A DNA stretch of 64,000 nucleotides from Taenia hydatigena. Its lineage: Eukaryota; Platyhelminthes; Cestoda; Cyclophyllidea; Taeniidae. This document shows positions 25,285 to 36,800 of this stretch, piece after piece (within the stretch, counting starts at the first letter, position 1; each line of letters begins with the position of its first letter). The notes under the pieces were generated by a model. It searched no databases. It was not told the DNA's origin and saw only the letters and a list, made by a program, of their open reading frames with translations. The stretch is taken from contig JADWOT020000009.1 of the NCBI GenBank assembly GCA_036345935.2, forward strand, positions 9,763,899 to 9,827,898. The letters run 5' to 3'. Position numbers and translations under genes: made by a program.

Positions 25285-26758
25285 CTTCAGAAACACTTCC
25301 AATTAGGAGCACCAATGGAATCGACTCTGCAATTTCTTCCCAAGCTCACATTCTGACTGGTGCTGTTTAAGAAGCCGCACTGCAAGAATGCCAGATCAAA
25401 TTGCCTTTTTCGTCTTCTTAATTATGCTATCAAGAAAATAAGCTGAACTTTGTAGTGCGCCATAATTAGTGTTTACTGAAAAAGGCATCAGAATCTTCTT
25501 GTCTTGCCTCATGCTTTGAAAGGGACTTAAGTATAAGCGCTAGAAAATGAAGAGGACATGGCATCCAACGATTCCGAAAGTCTGCCAAGTACAGATACGC
25601 TTGATAAATGACACTTTGTACTTGTCACTACTCGCGGCTCATCAGCGCTATGATGTCTGGACTAAAATGCAAGGCTGTATTAGTTGTAAATAGCCTCCTC
25701 TTGTAAGTTGACGTGTTTTTATGGTATTATAAAGCTGTCTCATCGTTTGGCACACTTGACTAGCGGCTTCACTGTCCACTTCGGCAGTGGTGGAGGCGGG
25801 ACCCCACTTCCAGCGGTCAGCGGGGCGCGCCAGGGGGAGGGTCTTCTTTGCTCAACCAAAAAACAAGTAGGCTAAGATTTCCATGCAAAATTTTACTTCA
25901 AGCATTGACAAGAACATAAGGTGGTGATCAGTCCGTGACCTTGTCATTCCAATGGAAACTGCGATTTTCCCACAAAATTCGCATGTTTTGTTGGCATTAA
26001 ATGACAGATGTGACATTTTAGGCATGCAATATTTTAAACAGTGCATTTCGCACTAACTTCACATTTTTTTAAGCCATTTAAGGTCTGATGTATTCAAATC
26101 TTCAAGCCGGGTGGAGTTTTATTGCTTGCCCCTTGTAGGGCTCCTACATCCCACCAGGTGTCATCAAAGCAACATGCCTGTCTGCACTTCTTCTAGCAGA
26201 TAGATTTATCATCGATGTTTGAAAACCTCTAAAACATCAAAGGAGTTATGCAACTGCTAAACTTATCGAAGCAACAATTTCTAGTTGCAGTCCTACCACC
26301 CGGACATGTGGGAGGACTAATGCAACAGAATCACTATCCCACCACCGCAAAACGTTTGCGATGGGTGGATAGAAGATCCGCAGGAGTGTTCGCCTGCAGA
26401 ACATGTAGTTCAAGAGATATACGCTTTAAATGGAGCTTCGTGCTGTCCGTCTGTCATTCTAACCTGGCTAGAATGGTAGGCGTAAGTGGACCCCAGTGTC
26501 TTTGAGCTAATCAAAAACCCTGCTGTCAACTGCATTCATTTAAATGACGTTTACAAGACTTCTTATAAATGGAACTAGATCGCCTGTTCCCGTCCATTAA
26601 ATAAAACACTGAAAGGGCTTCGAGACTACATTGTGATTCAAGTGTTTGTTCACCTACCACCGCCTTTGTCCCGCCCATGAAGTGGAACGCAAATGCAGTC
26701 CGAAAGGAAGGCCACTAAGCGGTAAAAATTGCGGGCATTATAAATGTTTAGCTCTTAC

Positions 26759-26968
26759 TGGGACAGTCACCGGGTCTGAGGCTGGCGTAGCTATGGCATA
26801 TTCATGACAGAAGTGACAGCTCCCGATGACAACTAACTCACGGTTACAACGCACAACAAGCGTAGCATAAACACTCGTGGTGACGTTGACAAGGCTATCA
26901 CGGCGGTCTGACTTCCGCATCTGGCGTGCAAGGACTTGCACAAGTTCCAGGATGTTCAAGTCATTATT
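26759..26968 (-). CDS. probable internal exon, unidentified minus-strand gene
   Basis: Seventy codons between an acceptor (ataacacag) and a donor (gtaaga), phase 0 at both ends. The peptide starts NNDLNILELVQVLARQMRKS and continues TSVYATLVVRCNRELVVIG, a helix followed by strand-like segments. It joins in phase to 25032-25284. Confidence 0.5.
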
Positions 26969-29307
26969 CTGTGTTATGAAATAGTCTACTCCTCAGTCAT
27001 TTTATTCAATGGATGGTGGATAGTGTTCGCATCTCTTGATGCATTTCTTCCATGGAAGGGGCTTAAATAGCTGTTACTTCGATTTCTGGCTCTTCTGTAA
27101 ACCCTCACGGCTTTTTCTTTAGGTCTTACTCAACAAACAGAAGTGGAGTTGATGATGGCCGAGAGCAGACTATGGCCTACGCCTCAATGATTCGCAATTT
27201 CTTAGTTTGGCAAAGGTACTCAACAAATGCCGAACTTGGTGTGATATGCGTTGGCCGTGGTGGTTTACGACCACTAATGCTCCGTGATAACCGCTGTTGT
27301 GATTTTATTTCACTTTTAATTACCAAAAGCGCATCTTCGCAACCGCTTTGCAGTTACACCCATTGAAGCTTGGAACAGGAAAGTACAAACGTTTTTCTCA
27401 GTAACTGTGATTCTATGCTGGCTTCTCGTGAAATGCAAATATCAGAGAAGCAGAGGTATTAGACCACTCTCTAGTCATGACTACGGCCTCTCTCACACAG
27501 TGACCCAACAGACTAAATCATTTCTAGTTCCCTTGCAAAATTATAAACTGCATAAGCGTGGAAAATAAATTCCCTTAGGATGCACTAATTACCGTTTGAG
27601 AACCATGACTTCCTTTGAATAAATCTACATTTGCTTTCAAAATCTGCAAACGTACCAGTCAGAGTGTCATTTGAATGTCGATCGTGATTTTTGCACAACT
27701 TTACTTTGAACTGGCTGTTTAAAGGCGGAAACAAAACCGGATGTAATTTTTCAGTGACAGTGGTACCCACAGTTAATAAAGCCAACGGTGCATACCCAAG
27801 TCCATAAACACAATCACACACATGAATGTAGAAGTCGCAAGATGTGGCGGATGGCGAACCGACTTGACGGCGCTCCGACCAACAGCCGATGGCAATGCGC
27901 GCAAGCATCGGTGATTTCGCTGACAGCCTGTATCTAAATAAAGAATAAAGATTGGATCTGAAGAAGATTAAATCATTTGATAGGCATCAAGGGTAGTGTC
28001 TTCGTAATTAGCAACTTGGAGACATTTACTTGGTTGAATATGCACGTCACTAAGGTCTGCATAGAGTCGACAGGCAATGATTTGTAGCGTCCTGAAGATC
28101 AAAGAAGACAAAACACTTAGGCAGAACATTTATCGCTGATGTACAGGAGGCGTGGAGAGGCTGCCGGCTGGGCAGCTGTGCAGGAGTACGACGGACCTCG
28201 CGACCCAAACCGAGAGTTAAAAAACAGTGCCAATATTTTACCATTTACTTAGGCATACGTAAATGAAGGCTATTCAGGTCCCTCATCAGTTCCATCTGCC
28301 TAAGGTGGTATTCAGGTGGATGTCCCCAGAAATAAGCATTGCCGCATAATATACACGGTCGGAGTGTGTACATTCCTCTGTGTGGAACGCGGATAAGTGC
28401 CTTCAAAGAGGAGGTGAGCCACATAAGTGAAATACAGTGGAAAGTACGCAGTCATGGGCTGTCTTTCTCTAGATGTAGCTGGGCGGCCTGACGGAACTAG
28501 CCTTTATGGTACCGGCTACTGGAGCCCACTCATTACAGATTCCAGGATAAAAGTGGGGCGTGGGAATATACATTTCGAATTTCTCAAAAAAATAAGGTAA
28601 ACAAATCCTCAGGATGCAACGCCTCTAATGTCGTATCACATTTCGCCTTGTACATTTTAGTTTTTGCCAAGATTTAATCGTATGACACGGCAGTGTTCAC
28701 AATGTCCTATCACAGTGTCCATGATCCATCACGGGTTCAGTTTGTTCACCGAACACAGCTGCCAAGTCCCATTTGATTGGCTTGGAAGATACCATGTAGT
28801 GTGACGCCTCAACATTGTCCGAAAGTGCCTTTTGCCAATGTTTGTTTGAGGAGGCAACTAATTTAACCCCGCCATCAATAGAGCTATTTCACTTCTTGTG
28901 TTTTATTTAGTCAAGGCTATTTTTCATTTCCACACCCACATTGAACCATCATGACCTCTTGTGAACAGGGCAATGAGCCGACCTCGTAGGACATTTCGCC
29001 TACTTGTGGTGACTTGAAACGAAATGCCAGGTTAAAAGGCCAAAGCGCTGATTGGTGGGAAATGCATAGGATGGGCAGACCGAGCGCTTCAAACAACAGC
29101 TGAGTTTCTTCAGGCACTGATATTTTATCCAAGTAGTGGTAAAGAATTAAGACCCTCCTTCCATCAAGACCTACGCATTACAAGACAACTGCCGTCAATT
29201 TGAACAGGCTGATTCAACGCAGGCAATGGGCTCGGCCAATTGCTGTCTCTGTAGTGTGGTGAAGTAGTAGCAGACACCAGCGGTCAGTAGGAAGTAGTGG
29301 GGCGAAC

Positions 29308-29529
29308 CAAATTTAGCCAAGCCCTTCTGCTGCCCCACAGTCCAATTCTAGGCGTTTTCTGGGTGAATTCAAGGGCCTCTTCAGAGCCGCACATGACGGC
29401 GTTGTTTTGCCTAAGAACAGCTTCCAAAATGTTTATGGCTGCCCTAATAGAATCGTCCCAATACGGGTTGCAGAACAACAGTGTTTTTCGCACCCACATA
29501 TCATAAACACTGGTCACAGGCGATGCTTT
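29308..29529 (-). CDS. probable internal exon, unidentified minus-strand gene
   Basis: Open for 74 codons, with peptide segments VYDMWVRKTLLFCNPYWDD, RAAINILEAVLRQNN and SEEALEFTQ. Phase 0 start after an acceptor ending cttaag; the donor (gttcgc) is weak. The composition is that of a helical folded protein. No family recognised. Confidence 0.4.
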
Positions 29530-30223
29530 CTTAAGCGGCGTACTTTGCCCAACTTTGAAGCTGATTATTTTGAATCGTACACAGAAGCTGCCCTCTGACC
29601 AAAGGCTAAATTTCGATAAACTTATAAGCCTTCAATTGGGTTTTGGGATAGTGGTGATTTACTATGAGGAGACGACAATTTTCCCATGCTTTCTCAGAAC
29701 GGTTCCAATTCGAAGCTTTCCATCCCTATGCTTTACAAAATTGTTTATTTAAATTTTGGGCGCCTTCTTTTGGAGAGGAAGAAAATTGGGTTAAATGTCA
29801 CTACGAGCTGTGATACAGTCGTTTAATTCGGGTCTCACTAATGGCATTGGGCTTTATTCAGTAGTATATTTAGAGATGTAGAAGTGGAGACTTCACAGGA
29901 CCGAATCGCCTGCATTTAAACAAATGAACAAGCGAGTGGCTTAAAAATTTTTCCATATAAAGGCTGATAAATCTTATAGCCAGTTCAGGAACATAGCTAG
30001 AGCTGGGAGCACTCCTGCAGGAATCAAAGTAATGTTGCCTTCAGCTTTTTGCCGTCAAAACTCCCTAAACTACAGAAAATCCGAAGCCATTTGAGGTATC
30101 AGAGCTTGCCAGAACTGCTTTCTTGCCTAGTGATTTAAGTTACCTAAGAAAAGCATGATTAAATGCATTCTTCCCTCATTGATTTATGGCAAAAAAAACA
30201 AAGAAGGAAACACGTTTAATTAC

Positions 30224-30301
30224 CTTTCCCAAACAACTGGCATCACGCCCCCTTGCTAAAAGTTCCGCGTAATGATCTATTACTGGGAGTACATTCCAGT
30301 G
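30224..30301 (-). CDS. probable internal exon, unidentified minus-strand gene
   Basis: Twenty-six codons, HWNVLPVIDHYAELLARG onward, between a pyrimidine-rich acceptor ending ctcag and the donor gtaatt. Phase 0 at both ends, so it joins the exons at 30394 and 29308 without frameshift. Confidence 0.4.
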
Positions 30302-30393
30302 CTGAGAATTAGCTGCAGATAGGAAAAAAGTGGTGAGCCTAGAAGCTGGGCTTAATTTGACACGCAAACCTCCGGGCCTTGTCGTGACCTTAC

Positions 30394-30472
30394 TCGCCGG
30401 ACGCCGTTTGACCTTGGCGCTCCAGGTGACGCGAGAATTTGTGGGAGAAGAGCAGCATAAAGTTCATCATAC
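30394..30472 (-). CDS. probable upstream exon, unidentified minus-strand gene
   Basis: Twenty-six codons reading YDELYAALLPQILASPG onward, with donor gtaagg. It starts with one base of a split codon, so at least one more exon lies further upstream. Confidence 0.35.
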
Positions 30473-33433
30473 CTTCAGTAATAGGTTAATCATTTTTCGG
30501 GCTTTTTTAGAACTGAGAATGTAAATTAATTTTTAACTGGACCATCTCATTGTAAGAAAAAGCGAGGAAAGAAAACCTCATTCAAGATTACTTCAACAGA
30601 TAATGAACTTTCATTGGGGTGTGATCCTCCTAAATGCCTCAATGCAAGATTGGAATCACGTATTCCCTTCCCTTCAACGCTTTCGAAATGCGCTTTTCAC
30701 GACCAAAATGAGATGTTCTTTGCGGGTTTAAGAAGAATCATCTGAGCTGCGGGAACCCGCCTTGCTCGAATTGTGTGGGTCTGTGAATAAGCGCCGCTCT
30801 AAAATAGTAGCCGCAAGTCAAGATGAAGGGCATTGAGTGCAGATTGAGGGATTGCTTGCGCCTTTATCATGCTGCTCTATCATTAGCCCCCAACAAGTAA
30901 TTTAGGTTGATTAAAGGCTAATGTACACGCCTCCTTCTAAAGATGGATGTCAGGTGGATGATTCAGATAAGGGCATGATTAATCTCTTTCACAGCTGCTA
31001 AATTTCTTCACGGTAGTAAGGAAGTCGTGTGTAGATCTCTAATACAAAAAATCCCACAGATGACGAACAGGACATTTAAAATCTCAAACTGATGGTCTTT
31101 GAATACACTGCTTTGTGCATCAGCTAGTTAGGAAGTAGATGGAGGGCACTAGGCCAAACTCCATGCTCGCTCAATCTGGTGGTTGGAAGTACATTAAAGA
31201 GGATTCTAGCACACTTTAGGAACCGTTCGTCCGGCCCAAAGTTTGAATCACAAGCCATCATAACTTGCATTTGGAGTAGTTCAATGGTGAGGCGACTTCG
31301 GCAGGTAGTGATTGAGTCAGCATCAACTAAAAGTTCCTTCCGGGACTAAAATTTGAACACCAAGTTTAAGTTCAAATGTGTGCCGAAGAAAGTGAGAGAC
31401 GCTTAGGGATGTTATTCACCAAGTGCTACAAAATGGCAGTGGAAGTGTACAATGGAAGCCGGGGCGTTTTATATTTCATCTCCAACGCAGTTTAGTCTTA
31501 AAATAGGCACTTTGAACTAGGCCAAAGAATTTGTACTGTAACGCCTCGTGTTCGCCACAATTTCGGCCAAAGCTGTAGCAAAGCCTCTGAACAATGTCCT
31601 TTCTTGTGCTGGAGGAATCAGGCAAGCGAGTAATTAAGGAGCGCTGCTGTCGTTATAGTCGAATCGCAACGGCCACTGTTTAGGCTTGATTAGCATTATT
31701 TGAAACCGAAAATTCACTCCATATCTGTACTGCTGAGCTCCAGACCTGCTGGTGACTGGCATTTACACAGCACCTTTAGGTCCAGTAGTTAAATTTAAAT
31801 GTAAAGGTGGTTTTTGTGCATGTTTTTGTAAGAGAGGAGGAAATACTAAGCCTGGGTCAGTTCCACGAGCTGGTTAAATTCAATCTTAAGAAGTGAAGTA
31901 ATTGAATTTTTTGGAATTTAGAAAGTCTAGCATTTACTCATTCCTTCAAATCAGTCAAAAGACTTTTTTCTTCACCCATTATGGTTTATAGTAGAGACTC
32001 ACGGCCGCAAGTACTGGTTGTGCTCTAGTTTGCCCTCTAAGTTAAATTTAATTCACTGCTCTTCTCCTTTCTACTTGCTGCTGCTTATTGCATTCCATGG
32101 TGTTGTAAAACCCACGATTCGTGATTAAATATGGTGAGGGATTGGACATTTACAAAAAGGAGGAAGGTATCTTATTCTACCCCACGGCAACCCGTCCGCA
32201 CTGCATTTCTACCTGTCCGTGGGAACGGATAAATCAAGCCAAACTGCCCACGCAAACGCGCGTACGTACGCCTGAGGCGTTACACGATTCCCGATCTTCC
32301 TCACAAAGAACTCCTCATACACTGGAGCCACCGCGTCCTCTATGAGGGATGTTACTTCAAAATGAGCGCTGAGATCCGTAAACAGTTACGTATCCGTCAC
32401 ATTAAGAGTTGAAAACATAGTCGAAAATAGCATTTCAAAATACTTGGTTTTAACTTACGCCAAATCAAAAAGGCCTTAAAGCCAAAGCAGGAAATTTTAT
32501 TCTAGGTGTACTACAAAGTTATCTTCTAGCATACCACAGGTGAAAGTCTTCCCTATTGATAACCACAAGGATTTCGTAATCCACTTTTAAGTAGTGCCTT
32601 TGCTAAACACATTTTTTGAAGTCTTAATTCTCTTATTTAATTTCTTTATGGCGATTGCGTCCTTCCAGCGTTAGCCATTCGGTCATTTAATGCACAAAAT
32701 TCCCTCGGTCCATTAGACAGGATTTGGTGTTTTCCCAGTTTTCATTCTATGTGGCCTCATGATTCACCCGTGGAAAGCTTAGAATTATTTCCAATTTGAC
32801 TTGCAAGGACGCGAAATAGTATGTTTGGATAATTAGTGACACTTTATAAGGAATTCGAAGGAGTCCTGTGATTCTTCTCTCGGGATACACATTACAGTAG
32901 CTTGGTCACTATAGCAAAATTTACTAATTAAAGTCAACGGCTATTGCCGGGTTTGATGTTTGCATGATAAGTGTCGTTGCATTGCTTGAAATAAAAGTGA
33001 GTATGTTTACGAGGAGTAACTCTAACTTAAAAGCCGTTTTGGGTCTTCCTACCCGACTTCTAGTTAGGTTTCTACTAAAATTAAAGATGATTCAAAAATC
33101 GAGTGTTGTAACAAGGACACTAAACTCCCATGTGCATTGGGTTATTTACATAAGGCAGTTGTGCAATTCTTTTGGTCTTAGATTATTAAAAGCAACACTT
33201 ATTCATGTTCCACCAAATCCGATATTATTTTGAACCAGTACTTACCTCTGTGTAGTTTGCCCGCAACTCCGGAGATGAGTTAAAAGCTTTACAAGGAAGC
33301 AAATCATTAGCGCCAAACTACTAAATCCTGTTACTATTCTCTGCCATCATCAAGCAAACTTTTATTATTTGTTTATTTATGGAAAAAAGGCCATTCTTTA
33401 CAACCTGTGTTTAACCGCAAGTGCACCGGATGG
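30473..33433. other. about 3 kb with no supported gene
   Basis: Both strands were read. No exon with consistent splice sites was found; first exons of the unidentified minus-strand gene could be here unseen. Confidence 0.35.
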
Positions 33434-33724
33434 CTAAAGAAGAAGTGTTTTGCGTATTTTGCAGTAGGTGTAATTGCCACAACTGATGATGAAGTAAGCC
33501 GCATCATCATGAGTCACACTGCAGATGGAGGAATTTGATATCTGGGCGGAATACAATACCCACCGATCGGATCGAATATTTCGGATTCGCGCACATCCAC
33601 ACCACAGGACCACCTGGCCAATGGGAAAGACGTCTTCGCAAGCAGTCAGCCTGCGGCCAATGAGATTTAGGGTGCAGAGATTAACAAGCGCACAGTGGAA
33701 TCCTGTGTAAATTGGCGTCTCCAT
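33434..33724 (-). CDS. open frame divergent from the perlecan-like gene
   Basis: A 96-codon frame starting METPIYTGFHCALVNLC and ending KIRKTLLL. Its ATG is 96 bases from the start of the perlecan-like gene and points the other way, so the two could share a promoter. Nothing in the peptide is recognised, and it may be chance. Confidence 0.2.
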   Translation of the reverse strand: METPIYTGFHCALVNLCTLNLIGRRLTACEDVFPIGQVVLWCGCARIRNIRSDRWVLYSAQISNSSICSVTHDDAAYFIISCGNYTYCKIRKTLLL

Positions 33725-33820
33725 AATTTCCGGTCTCCGTCCGGATTGTGCATCTCAAAGCAGACGTTACAACATCGGAGACTACCACATTTCACTTCTT
33801 CTGCATTACTGTTAATCACA

Positions 33821-36800
33821 ATGCGGTCCTTCATGGAAATCTGGATTGCCGTCTTCGTACTAACTTTCAGCCTCCAAGGCCATGCTGTCTTGGGTAAGTC
33901 ACACTCCTACCGCTTTCAGTAATTCATCTTGGCATAAGTCTTTCTTCCGTGTTTCAGGAACCATTAGGTCGACACTGATTGGGCCTAGGGGCTGGTAACT
34001 TTTGATTCCAGTACTTCTTCGTTTTGTGCCAAAAAATATACTGTAATCTTGGAGGGCAGTTCCAATCGTTCGTCCGAAGTGAAAGCTAGTTACCAAGGCT
34101 AAGGAGCGTCATTTCTGATGTTATCACTCCGGTTTGGTCTACCACCCAGTGGATTCATGTCTATACGAAAAAATGTTTTGTGCTTGGCCCAAATATCCCT
34201 TTCTGTGACCTTTTTTGCCATATAAATGCCGGGAAAAAAGTAAGTGAAGGAGTGCCGAAGCCGGACTGCCTGCAGTATCATCCACAGCACATCAGACGTG
34301 CACCGTAAGATAAACAGAAGTGAATGTTCTCTTGATTTAATCCACATAAACATTAACGTCAGCATACAATGCGTACTTTTGTTTACTGTACTCAAATGCC
34401 ATGAAGGGTGCATGTCAAGTACTTAGTGGCATAGTAAATAAACTCTCCCTGGAGGTAGACGCTAGCCCAATTCCATGCGAACTTACACCGACTTCAGCAA
34501 CTCCATCTACTTGAGCAGATGGTTTCAAACTGTCCCCATCAATGAAGTGTAAGTCTCAGATTCGAATCCCGCTGCTCCTTCACGTTGAACCACAAGTGGT
34601 TTTCCATTCAGGCAAGTAAATGTGTCAGAGCCTTGTTACCCGGGCTCCTAACTTTGTGTCGATGGGGAATCGGGAGTGTACAGTCTACCAGTGCCTCATT
34701 CTCTCCATATAACAATCCTTTTAGTTTTCTGGGTCAAACAGTTTATTTTATGCATTAATACTTTGTTCCCCTTTGAATGGAGGATAGTTGGAATGCATTC
34801 ACCTTCACGCACCTCTAGGCCTCCAAAGTAATGTAGAGTGAATGAATGGATTTTTTCTTGAAATTTCTGCACTAGGCCAAAACTGGCGAGACCATGAGGA
34901 GTACTATCGACGAGATGCTCGTGATTACGATGATTACTGTAAAGTTCTCGCCAGCAGTTGATTGTTGATAATCATGTTATTTGTGCATGGAAAAACCATT
35001 CAGTCTTACTAAATGCATGAAAATGGCTCACAACTTATTACAATCCTCTTCTACCTCATTGCTCGTGTCGGACTTATTATTTCAGTGTTCCCAACTCCTT
35101 TATCTGTAATCCTTGTCATATAACCACTGAAAACCTTCTTCCCTCCCATCAAAACCGGGGAATAGGGTGCCGAGGCTGAAGGCGGTATAGCACACCTCCA
35201 CCGCAATTTACCGGTAGAACGAGTTGGACTACTGTGTGATCCTTGCTCCAGTAAAGCTATGAATCCGAAGGTGTACAGACAGCCTCCACGTGTTTGCCTG
35301 GTGAAAACCGAGCCACTAGCTGCTTCTCAGCCTCATACATTTGAGATGCCGCTGAAGCAGAGTGAGTTATGCATTAAAAGGTGAGCCTTTTTGTGCCAGA
35401 TGAGGTAATCTCGCTGGGCGGTGGGCTAGACGATCCGACAGTTCGCCTTACCAGAGGCGAAACCTCCCCAGAGCGCGTCAACGAGGGTGGCACTCTTGAA
35501 TCGACGTGCTATCTGGAGGATGCAAGAGACGAGGAAAATTATCAATTCACCTGGGTTTCACGCAAGGCCGGCGAAGAAAATGTCATCTCCGAGGGCAAAA
35601 ATCTCTATCTACCCAATGTAAACGCCGACACATTCAGAGATCCCATCTTCTGCGTCGTTGAGCGTTTGGACGACGGCGAGATCTTTGAGAAACAGATCGC
35701 TGTTGAATATTGTAAGACTGTGCACGCTACTCTCTGTGCTACGCTAATCCGATGTGGGCTGAACTAGGGCCTCCACAAGCTTTACATGTTCCTTTTATTT
35801 CAATTACACTCTCTCTTTTTATTTTCTATGTCCATGCCAACTTATTCTGCCTGCATGGCTTGTTACTCACTTAGCCTTGCTGGAGCTGTTGTTACTGCTA
35901 CTGCTATGGTTGCTTATTTTGATCCTCCCAATCACTCAATCTGTTCTTGCTGTCGGCCCACCTTCAGATTGTTGAATTAGCAGTTTGAACTTTGTAGAAG
36001 TACTTGTAAAGAGAACACTCGCGGTTTAAAAGAGTAGCTAAGGTGGAAAGTGTTTTAAAAAGCAAACAATTTAAGGTGAGGTCTGACAATGAGGCAGGTG
36101 GTAATGCAAAGCATGTGCGTCAGCATGTGCGAGTGGAATGAGGCTGAAGGCAAAAAGGTGCATTTTTCCCTCCCCACCGCAGATGGCCCAACACAAACGC
36201 GAAATCTGGAGATTCGACCCATGCCGTCGGAGGACATGCCAAGCGGTCGAGTGGTGCGCAGATGTGAAGTGGTGCCAACTCCACCACCCAGTGAAGTCTG
36301 GGAGTACACCTGGTCCGATCCCAGTGGACGCATTGTCTCCCCCAGCGACATCCTCTCCATTACGGTCAGCAGTCTCTTCATCATTCACTCGTCTATAACT
36401 CAAGCTTTACACTCCCTTAGTTTGGTTTAATTAGTTCAATTCTGACAGAAATGTACAGTATTTTGAACTGTGTGCGATTTTTAGAGAAAATGGCTTTTAA
36501 AATAGGTCATGTGAACAAAGAGGCGTCCTTTGATGTGCTCCGCGCCAAAACGCAGTTCCTTGTCGATGAATGATCACCTCCCCTTAATTACTATCATTGA
36601 CAGCTCCTGTTAATAGGTTCCATCAAAATGGATTGTAAATAATAAGTTCCTTCAGGTGAATAAGACGTTGAAAGTGCCAATTTTTTGACCGTCCACTCTA
36701 TTCAGCATTCATATGAGACTCAGTGATGGCTTCCATGAATGGGGGCATAGAATGAGTATTGAATCATCTCCAACAGCGGATTTAGAGTTGCTTCATTAAC

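Noticed and set aside
27585..28244. Two minus-strand frames of 107 and 64 codons
   Set aside because: Other frames of the same stretch, such as one with ITDACAHCHRLL and one with LQIIACRLYADLSD, look at least as coding and have a better acceptor near 28106. No consistent model could be chosen, so no exon is annotated.
36055..36403. Overlapping frames of 109-113 codons on both strands
   Set aside because: They shadow the Ig exon at 36183-36364, whose frame, splice phases and Cys/Trp pattern are the convincing ones.
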